Assembly (NCBI GenBank): GCA_951799445.1
Contig: OX637296.1
Coordinates: 19,344,001-19,408,000, forward strand
DNA: 64,000 bases
Direction: 5' to 3'
DNA from: Pseudisothecium myosuroides
Lineage: Eukaryota; Streptophyta; Bryopsida; Hypnales; Lembophyllaceae
Position 1 is the stretch's first letter, and each line of letters starts with the position of its first letter. The translations under genes and the position numbers were made by a program. Below the pieces are notes generated by a model. The model saw nothing but the letters and a program-made list of their open reading frames with translations. It searched no databases and was not told the DNA's origin. This document shows, piece by piece, positions 23,897 through 32,749 of this stretch.

Positions 23897-26201
23897 ATGA
23901 AGGCGGTACGGGAGCTGGAAGTGGAGTTGCGTTCGGCGACTGGATTGAAAAGTGCGAGTAAGATGGCGGTGTATTGTGTGGCGTGGGTGGAGCCGAGTGT
24001 GAGAGTGCCGTCTCCGAGTACGAAGGCCCATGGGGCGCACCCGGAGTTTCACACTAGTATTGTGATGGTGTTGGATGAGAGGACGTTGGGAAGGGGGCAG
24101 CACTTGAACATTGAGATTCTGGCTCAGGGGTTGGTGTCCACACGGCGCGTCGGATTCGTGAGGGTGAGCTTGAGTGAGCTTCTGACGGATAGCGCCGATG
24201 GCGTCGCTGTGCACACGCAATTCAACGCACATCCTGTGAGTTCTCTTTTTAGCACCTACCTTGCTTTTTGCTACTGCGTCCTGTCGGTTTCATCCTTTTG
24301 AGTTCCAAGCAGGTCATTTGCTCGTGAGTTCCAACAGTTTGTATGAAATGTTTTTTTGGGGCTCTGAATCGAAGGGATAGGATGCTTCGCATTAGCGAAA
24401 GCTAAATGTGAGGTAGTTTCAAGTTGGACCTTACTTGAGATGTGAGCCAGTAGCTATTTGTTGAACATTGCTTGTTGAGATCGTGGAACTCACAAGTTTG
24501 GAGCCTGCTCGTGTGTCTTGAGTGAGCCTCTAGTTCTGCAAGACTAGGATGTGCAATCTCCCCGGAAATCTCATTCTGGACTAGGTGGCCTTGAAGAGCT
24601 GTGAGACAGGTAAAGGTTGTAGGACAGAATGTAATTTTTGACAAGTCCTTGAAATTTGACACTGATGTTTGTTGGCTCTAGACCAAAGAGGAGTTGGCTT
24701 TGCATAGGTGAAAGCTCAATGGCAGGAAGTTTGAGTAGGACTTCTATTGAAAAGCGAACCAGTAGCTGTTTGTTGAACTTTGATTGTTGGATTCGTGGAA
24801 CTCCAAAGTTTGAAACGCACTCATCTGTCTGACTGAACCTCCAGTTTTGACTGACTTTGCGGAGTCATTTTCTGGACTAGGTGACCTTTAAGAGCTGTGA
24901 GGCTGGAAAGGGTCACCGGACAGAATGTGTTTACTAGGATTTGAAACTACCAAATCTGAGCTTTTGGGGTGTTTGGAGAGCTTTTTGAGTGGGAGGGTCA
25001 TAAGTTGCACTCAACCTCTTTAATTATTTACTCTGTCAGTACTTGGTCCTTGTATTTATCCTCTGAACCTGCTCAGAAGTCCATCTGTTCTCTGAGCGAG
25101 TGTCGTTAGAGAGGATTGAGTGGAAATTCTTTTTCTGACTAGCCAAAGAGAGTGACGCTTTTGCGTCGAATCTTGAGCTTGCGGTTTGATTTTGAGTGAC
25201 ATGATTGCAGTCAGTTTTTTATTTTTTTTCGAGTTCGATTGTGCGATTCTTTGTATTCTTATAGCCACCTCCACTTCTTTAGGGATCTCGTTTGTTTTGC
25301 TCTCCACGAATACAACACAAGTGCAACTTGTAGGGAAGTGACGTAATAGATAAGTTTTGTGTACAATGCCATACGGCTTACAGCTGACACTTGTCACTAC
25401 ATTGTCACTTCGCAACTCGGTACGACATGCATCGGCTATAAGCTTAACCGCAATGCATGCAATCCTGTATCTAGAACCGCCAATATCATTAAACTGGCGG
25501 TATTTCACGACTTTGTCACTTTTCAGGATGCGTGGCCTGAAATGTGAACCGTTACCAGTCCTAGTTGTCTTTAGAACTGAGTACGATGAATGTCGCGATT
25601 TTTGGCTCCCAGAGTCAGGTGAATCGCCCAAATTCTGGTTTCCGGAAATCGCGTTCAGGTTCATGACATTCGGATTTTTTTGGATTTTCGGGACGAATGT
25701 CAGAATGTGAATTTAAAACGGACGCCGCTGAAATCTTAATGTCTCGATTTTCTGCGGATTTTGTCATGTCGATGTTCTGGACGCGAATTTTCTGGTGGCC
25801 AATCTTTGGCGAGTTAGTTAGACGGTATTGAACTAAGTAATGACATCTTCCTATGGTTGTGGCAGGTTACCAGGCACTCCGGACGTCAACAGGGCTTCCT
25901 GAGCTTCAACCTCCACATTCGCCCCTACGACCCCCAAAGGAAGTCGTCCAAACCAGCAGCAGTCATGACGCGGAGACTGACGATGGAGCCCACTCCCAGC
26001 AAGCCCAAAGTGATCACCACACTCCGCCAACGGTTCGAAGCGGATGCTGGTGACCAGTCGGACGACGTGATGTCGCCCTCCAGCAGCTCCGAAGAAGGGC
26101 AATCCAACAACGTCACCTCTCGCAAGAGGTTGTACGCGCTCCGACCGCGCTCCTTCAGCTTCAATGGCTGTATGTCACCACATTCCCAGAAACCACAATG
26201 A
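23897..26201 (+). CDS. Small plant C2-domain protein (SRC2/BAP-like), two exons
   Basis: Exon 1 is 23897-24235 and exon 2 is 25866-26201. The 1630-bp GT-AG intron is in phase 0 (donor gtgagt, acceptor ttgtggcag). The product is 224 residues. Residues 1 to about 133 form a C2 domain in the arrangement of plant SRC2-like proteins: LEVELRSATGLK, KMAVYCVAWVEP, HPEFHTSIVMVLDE, LNIEILAQ, VGFVRVSLSELL, then after the splice a RHSGRQQGFLSFNLHIRP strand. The family usually docks on membranes, often in stress or defence signalling. Here several loop acids are replaced (A24 where the family usually has Asp, H46-H52 region), so calcium-independent binding is likely; that is inference. The tail (about 134-224) is basic and serine-rich and looks disordered. 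The start is the first in-frame ATG. The C-terminal coding end lies in a tandem duplication (26142-26491). Confidence 0.75.
24384..24960 (+). repeat. Tandem duplication inside the C2-domain gene intron
   Basis: Two diverged copies are offset by about 312 bp. They share gcat(t)agcgaaagct near the start, ccagtagct (24447 and 24759), tttgttgaac, tcgtggaactc, ctggactaggtg and ggacagaatgt. Both lie wholly within the intron. A 202-codon minus-strand open stretch further down the intron (25056-25664) shows no domain. Confidence 0.75.
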
Positions 26202-26491
26202 ATGATGCTCATTCCGCGAATTTCGGATTTGCCATGTAATTCAAAGGTTGACAGAGGAAACTTGGGCAACTTGTGCTTCCTAGTTGCAAAAGTTTAGGGT
26301 TCAGGGTTTAGGAAGACGACCGCGCTCCTTCATTTTCAGTGGCTGTGTGTCCCAACATCCGCAGATGTCACAATGACGGCTATCCCGGATCCTGTGGGTC
26401 TCGGACTGGCCATTCAAGTTTGACAATAGGAAGCTCTGGCAGCTGATGCTTCCTGTTTGCAGAGGTTTAGGATTTAGGGTTTACGAAGAAT
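26142..26491 (+). repeat. Tandem duplication of the C2 gene's 3' coding end and trailer
   Basis: Two units of 175 bp (26142-26316 and 26317-26491) both begin cgaccgcgctccttca and end in a tttagggttta-type stretch. The first unit supplies the last 19 codons and the stop. In the second unit the matching 57 bases keep the same length and the same TGA, without indels, but now lie in the 3' untranslated region. Confidence 0.8.
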
Positions 26492-27062
26492 GAATCTTTA
26501 GGAAAGGGAATTAGGATCGTTGCCCTGGGCTTGTACATTATTCATGTATTTTACCTATTCTTTCGCCTGGCCTAGTCTCCGGTGTCTCAACTGGATTTGT
26601 TGAGATTGGAACACTGGTTTTGTTTCTTATACTTGTGAGTCGATTTTGCTTTGAAGGTTTGGGTGACGTTAGTGATTTTTGTTGACGTCATGGAATGCAA
26701 TGCAGACTTGCAATGCTGAGTGGGGTGTAGATATGTGACTGTCAACATTGAAGTGCTTGGCGTTAAACGTCTTCTGCATATAAGCTTAGTCTTATTCGCC
26801 TGATGGAATCTCGTACTTGTATGAGAGTCCTGTTGTCAGAGTTGTGTGTATTGAATTTGTTTGATCGTCACAGTTTTAGGGTTCTGAAGCTCGACAATTA
26901 ATCGAATAAGAAAAGCTTTGGTGGAGAACACTGAGAGTAGAAGACCTCAATTACATTTGTTAATCAATGTGATTTGCCTTCTCTATGCTCCTTCTCAACT
27001 GCATAATTTCAGATGTCACAAGCTAGAAAATCAAGATCTAGCTTGCCCCAGTTTGATTAGTA
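26492..27062. other. Intergenic region after the C2-domain gene
   Basis: This probably holds the 3' end of the transcript, but no clear AATAAA signal was found. Nothing else is recognised. Confidence 0.4.
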
Positions 27063-27215
27063 AGGTAAACTACCCTATTATGGGCAAAATGGGAGCAAGC
27101 CCATCGTGGGCAATATTGTAATGGTGGTGTACATTCAACTTCGGAAATGTACACCGTTACAATTTTGCCCACAATGGGCGTGCTCCCATTTTGCCCATAA
27201 TGGGGTAGTTTACCT
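27063..27215. mobile_element. Near-complete hairpin MITE
   Basis: Arms of about 70 bp (27063-27135 and 27146-27215) are inverted repeats around an 11-bp loop. They start aggtaaactacccta and end tggggtagtttacct. The whole 153-bp element is stem. TA precedes it; on the right TA is present only if the element ends one base earlier. Within each arm tgggcaaaatggga also echoes tgggca, giving sub-structure. If transcribed it would form a long double-stranded RNA. Confidence 0.75.
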
Positions 27216-27630
27216 ATAGCATTCCACAAGTTTTATATGTCTATCTTAAGTGGTTTAGGGTGCCTGATCAAAAGTAGATCTTCATCTGACCTAGATTTTC
27301 ATGCGGTTTGAAGTTTCAGTTGGGATAGTGAAGTTCCACTTGAGCACTTGGACGTTTCATGTAGGCACACTGATAAAATTACGAAGATGTGAATACTCAC
27401 CTAGGGTATGGGAACTGTATTGAATTGATTCTTGCTGGCCGATTCCACCTAGCTGGAGAGAGCATCAACTGGCAGAATCTCTTGTTGATTACTGTGTTAT
27501 TACATGATGACCATGAGGTATGAGATCCTAAAAGCGACACAGGTGGAGATTTTCTGCTTGGTTGAGAAGATGGAAAGTATACAAGGTCTACCTAGTGTCT
27601 AAGCTTAGATGTAAAGTGAGTGCATTGCAA
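27216..27630. other. Stretch without a recognised gene
   Basis: Nothing is recognised. Base composition changes abruptly at its right edge, where the A/C-rich retroelement begins. Confidence 0.4.
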
Positions 27631-30600
27631 TAGCACTTCTCAAAGAAAACGACATCCACATCAAAAGTTTTGATACAACCTTCCCCTCAGAACAAACTCA
27701 ACTAGAAACAATATGGAAAGAAAACATCCATAAACTCAATAACACACAACAACAAAAAACACCAAATATACCAAATAAACTATTCACACTAACATCCACA
27801 CCTTTGATCAACTCACTGTTGAAAATGGTAAAACTCTAATAGACCAAGCACAATTTAAACAACAAAATGGCATATGTACACCACTAATATCAAACGCACT
27901 ATACTATAGTCAAATCATGTTCTGCCACCCACATCAATGCCAACAAAATTGCTCACAACCATGCACAGCCCTGAAGTACACCAATATACTACATAATAAC
28001 TTCTAAACAAGAACTACCACCATACAAATTCCACTACAACAAGCAATAATAAACAATGTCTATACAAGATACCCTCCTACACCTAAACACATATACACAA
28101 AACAACAAAACCATCCTATGGATGCCATACTAGATATAAAACCATACACAAGAAAAAACAAATACAATGCTCAACAGATCACAACCCAATATCTATGTAG
28201 ATGGATGCTACCAAACAATGTCACATATACAAAATGGACACTAGAAAAACATCTCTTCCCAAATAACCAAGAAAATATTACACAATATAATATTAAAATA
28301 TTAAAAAAATATTATACACAAAAGCAAGAAACACACTTTGCCAATATCATCTTCCGAAACTTTTACCAATCCCAACATTGAAATACAAGGTATGTAATCC
28401 CACCCACGCATCTAACCCACATAAATATATCTACCAAAGAATGCAACCCCGATAAAGATATTAAAACAAATAAGTACACAACTCATACCATATTAGAAAA
28501 CACAAAACTATACGATAATTTTGGACAACACATACACACAATATCCAATACCCGACTGCAATGGCTATGGAACCAATACCAAATATATTCACAACAACAA
28601 ATAATAGACCCACCATTGCAAAACTTTGAAACAGAAGTAGTGCAATTATACCAAAGATACCTTGCAAGAGACACAATACACAGCAAAAGCACCAAAACCC
28701 AACATCTTATAGACACGAACATGCTCCAATATATAATTCAAAAATTTCATATAGAACACTCATATTTCTCATCACCAATAAATGCCCAATACAAATAAAA
28801 ACATACAACTCACTATACCCTCGAGATTGCATCTTTGGATCTCAAGGACCTGCATTCACCCAAAAATGGATTAAAACAGGCATAATACATGCACCCACCT
28901 ATGAAACATTACAACAAGCAATCCACTGGGCTAGACTAGCCACTGAAAAAGATAACTCAATTACCATGACAATCATTGCACCAGACAAACATTGGTATAC
29001 CAATAAAGGCCCACATGCAAATATATATCCAGACACACATACTATTGCCTACCTTCCAGCAGATACAATCAAATATGAAACACCTTTAACCACAAAACAC
29101 AAACATATAGTAGAACCTCTAGCAATACAAATACTACATATACATCGTAATCACCAAAATACCACCATAACCAATCTCCAAGAAGAATTCAAACAACAAA
29201 TTTATACTCATCTAAACATTCAACATATATACACAAAAAACCCAGAAATAATACCACCTACAATAATAGTGAACCCTTCAAAAACTTAGAATGAAGTCAC
29301 ACTACCAAACAATACAATTATAAATCACATAGACACAACCACATACACACACAATATAACAAATATAATATTAAAATACACAACAAACAACTACTATATA
29401 GATGGATCATACAATCCACCTAAAGAACAAGAAGATGGAACGATAATAGGAGACATAGCTGGATATGGAATATACAACAAAACAAAAACGTCAATATATC
29501 AAAAAGACTTCCCGGGCTATAAAATATACTAAGAGCAGAGCTAACAGCCATTCTAGAAACACTAATATTATCTGAAAACAATGAAGAAGATACATATATC
29601 TTTACAGACAGTCTTAACTCACTATACCTCATAAATACACAATTAAAATATCCTACGCTATAAAACAACCACCCAGATAAACTAATACTAGAAGAAATTT
29701 CTAAAACATTAAAAAGAAGAATCAACCCAATATACCTACATAAAGTTAAAGCACATGTAAATATATACGGTAACGAGGAAGCAGACAAATTAGCAAAAGC
29801 AGGAGCTGAAAATCCTCTACAAGAAATCTCAATAACTTACCAAAATGCACACACAAGTCCATATTGGTTACATAGAGCTAAATCCAACAATCCAAACAAA
29901 CCCTGGAAAGACCCCATACGCAACCTCAAAAAATACCTAGACGAAGAAGAATACATCCAACAAAAAGCCAATGCCATAAATTATAAATATATAGACAAAT
30001 GGATAAACAACAAAGATTTAGACCTTGAAGTATCCAACAACTTTTGGGACAACCCTAATATTACAGACAAACAAATAACCCAACTACTCAAATTTAGATA
30101 TGGACAATATATAGGCAATGCTCGTAAACACCTCTTCTGGCCCAATGATTCAATGAATATATCAATATTAATTGTACAATTTGTAATATACAAACCGTAG
30201 ACACATGGCCACACCTCCTTTTAGCATTCCCAGAATCAAATATATAAAAACCTTAGAATAAAACGACATAACAATGCTGTTTGGATACTACACAAAATAA
30301 TCATGAGTAACAAAACCTCCAGATGCTTCAATCTCATCAATGCAAGAAAAACAAAAGATAAACCACAAGAAAATGTAGTACCCCCCTAGCTATTAACTTG
30401 CCATTGCATAGATCTAATACACAACTGTAACTGTGGAGCAAAACAAAAACCAGACATTCTATTAGTATTAAATCATCTTCATGATAACCCACCTCCAACC
30501 CACCCCCAACCTAATATAGTAATACAATTTATTGAATTCACATACTGTCATGATAGATTTTCACCAGATATCATTTCACACAAAGAAACAAAATACAATA

Positions 30601-30850
30601 CGTTACTAACCAACATCAGACACCAAGGATGGAATGTAGCACCACTCCTAACAATTACTGCAGGCGTCAGAGGAGCTATACACTCAAGATACAAAAAACT
30701 ACTCCATGAAGACCAAAACCTAAAAATTAAAATCAGCTCCATAAACAAGACACTCCGAGAAATCCACCAAAATGCAATAGAATACCTTATGCATATCATC
30801 CTCACCAAATGAAAAATAGAACACCATCAACCCCTACCACCTGACCCTCC
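27631..30850 (+). pseudogene. Broken A/C-rich retroelement: Cys/His cluster, methyltransferase-like block, RNase H, CCHC finger, PD-(D/E)XK-like endonuclease
   Basis: Translation in shifting frames on the plus strand gives, in order: a CHPHQCQQNCSQPC cluster (about 27.92 kb); a block ending YVIPPTHLTHINIS...ECNPDKDI (28.2-28.46 kb); a block with HSYFSSP, FGSQGPAFTQKW and AIHWARLATEKD...PDKHWY (28.6-29.15 kb), resembling a PCIF1-like methyltransferase domain that I recall from retroelement proteins; RNase H with D (IDGS, 29401), E (LRAEL, 29538), D (FTDS, 29607) and a KVKAH...GNEEADKLA end (29.75 kb); a finger CTIC...H with the last Cys changed to Phe (30.17 kb); and KPDIL (30447), IEFTY (30531), HKETKY (about 30590), which fit a restriction-like endonuclease. 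Stops at 29661 and frameshifts show it is dead. I see no YXDD reverse-transcriptase motif. The 3' end is followed by an aaataaataaata tract at 30860. The plus strand is strikingly poor in G. Confidence 0.6.
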
Positions 30851-31040
30851 GTAAAAACACATAAAAATAAATAAATAAACAAATAAATAAATAATAAATT
30901 TTAAATTATATATATATACATATATACAATAAAATATAATATATTCAACATAACAATTAACTAATTTAAACCTTAAAATTATTATTGATAAAATAAAAAT
31001 AAATAAATACAAATAAGTATGTGAAATCTGAATCACAAAC
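30851..31040. repeat. A/T-rich simple-sequence tail
   Basis: Runs of aaataaat units and tatata follow the retroelement 3' end. This could be the element's tail or the tail of the minus-strand SINE next to it. Confidence 0.45.
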
Positions 31041-31180
31041 TCTAGCTCAATATTAGGAAAGCGCCCACAGCTTAATAAGATGCAGTCAATAGGAATCGAA
31101 CCCAGACCAGCATTCTGACAACTATTAGTCTCTTATACCACTTCTCGCAATATACCTTAATTCAATAAGGTGACCGACCA
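31041..31180 (-). mobile_element. tRNA-derived SINE-like sequence
   Basis: On the minus strand an A box tggtataagag (exact TRGYNNANNNG) lies near 31141. About 38 bp on is an exact B box ggttcgattcc near 31101. The T-arm pairs only partly and the acceptor stem does not close, so it is not a functional tRNA. The body would continue toward lower coordinates into the T-rich tract. Confidence 0.5.
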
Positions 31181-31367
31181 CCAAAAAAATACACATATCA
31201 ATAAGATACGGGTCACTATGCATTGGTTACGAGTTCATACTATAGAGTCTACCTCCGAAAGGAGGCACCAAGGATAGCACCCGCTATCCAAGCCTATATG
31301 ACTTGGATAGTAGAACTATCTCTTTATTCACGCTGGTCATACGACCAACGTCACTCTTCTTCATCTG

Positions 31368-31755
31368 AGTGCATTGCCATCGTGCCACTCCCCGGCTTGC
31401 ACGCCATGCAACGTTTGTTAGGCTCTAGATGGCAAATTTATATGGCATTCATTCGCACTGCTTGGTGACCTGGCGAGCTGGCTTGGCACGTATGAAAAAA
31501 TCCAAGAATTCATGCTTGATTCTCTTAGCATCCACCTTCCCTAGCTCTTCCTCTATTCATTTTTTTTGACAAGAATTCTCTGCTTTTTTGGACAATGAAG
31601 TGATGACCGAGCTCGGGAACTTGGTGCAAAAATTGGTCTTTTTGTAGAGCCCGGGCATCCATTTGCGATTGGCATGACTGCAGTGGGTTTGTTTTGAAGA
31701 CCGACCCCTATCCAGTGCGGCCATGTCTTCATTCCAAGTAGAGGTGGCGATGCTC
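31368..31755. mobile_element. Possible Tourist-like MITE, first of a pair
   Basis: The right end ggtggcgatgctc (31743-31755) is typical for this class. The proposed left end gagtgcattgccatc at 31368 matches only with an insertion and substitutions, and the flanking trinucleotides do not agree. The right end is convincing; the left is uncertain. Confidence 0.35.
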
Positions 31756-31758
31756 TCA

Positions 31759-32123
31759 GAGCGTCGCCACTATGGCAAAGACGTGCTCAACCAGGGTGGC
31801 ATCCTTGGCAAGCCAAGGACCCCGCAGCGTGGGCTGGCCATCTCGCTCCCACCGCACTACTATGACGAGTTTGCTCCTTGTGTTATCATTATAGCACTTG
31901 GTTTAAATTTTTTTAAATCAAATCAAATTCAACATTGAAAACACTAAAATTAGTCAAAAACCAATCAACTCCAAGCTCCTCAAAAATTCCCACCCAAGCG
32001 AAGCTGCGGTATTCCGACACCCGGTGTCAAAAAAAATTCTCTCAACGCCACGGTGGGGTGTGCCCGGCTGGCCTCTGAAATTGGCATCCCGGGCTAGTAC
32101 ATGAGGTGGTGGTGGGGATGCTC
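31759..32123. mobile_element. Tourist-like MITE, second of a pair
   Basis: The left end gagcgtcgccac and the right end gtggggatgctc are imperfect inverted repeats of the GAGCATC class. The flanks are tca and tga. The 365-bp body is GC-rich at both sides and AT-rich in the middle. It abuts the preceding element with only three bases between, making a near-palindrome at 31743-31771. Confidence 0.55.
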
Positions 32124-32749
32124 TGAGGATCATACTGTATGCTCGCAGCCTCGCACTGCACTCCAAGCCTTGTTTAATTAGTACTTGCAATTTATTACTA
32201 CAGCATATTGAATCAGATTCGGTACAACTTTGATGTTGGACAAGTCATGAACTAAGGGAACCCCCCATTCCCAACCAGTGACCCATTCCCGACCTATAGG
32301 TGCACGTATTTTTGACCACGCTTAGAATGCATTTTTTTTTGTTTTCAAGGTTGGAGCTAATAAATACATGACACATGTCCCAAGTTGTGAAAAAAAAGTA
32401 GAAAATAATGATTAGGTAAAAAGTTATTGAGTGATCGAAATTAGAAGAGTCTAGATATTGGCTATGGGTCTGGCGCACTTTTTGCCTTCCAAAATTCATA
32501 GTAATTTCAATTCAAGTGATAAAATTACCAAATTTTTTGCAATCCATGTCATTTTTATTTATGTACCTCTGAAAAATATTTGTTTTACCTTCACTATTCC
32601 AGACCATGTCGGAATTCCTTATTCGGTCGGTTATGGGGGGGGGGATTACCTTAATGCGTTGTTCTTTACCTCAGAAAGGGGGGCTATAACAATTGTTTGG
32701 GTGGTCGATTGCTCTTGTATGGAAAGTTGGAAACAAGCAGAATGAGTAT
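32124..32749. other. Stretch without a recognised gene
   Basis: Nothing is recognised. A run of nine G lies at about 32635. Confidence 0.4.

Noticed and set aside
23687..24232. 181-codon open stretch on the minus strand
   Set aside because: It lies antisense to the C2-domain exon 1, shows no domain and is rich in His, Arg and Gln as expected for a shadow of GC-rich coding DNA.
25056..25664. 202-codon open stretch on the minus strand inside the C2 gene intron
   Set aside because: No motif, no supporting neighbours and low-complexity Ser/Lys/Arg composition. It could be chance in a locally GC-richer intron.
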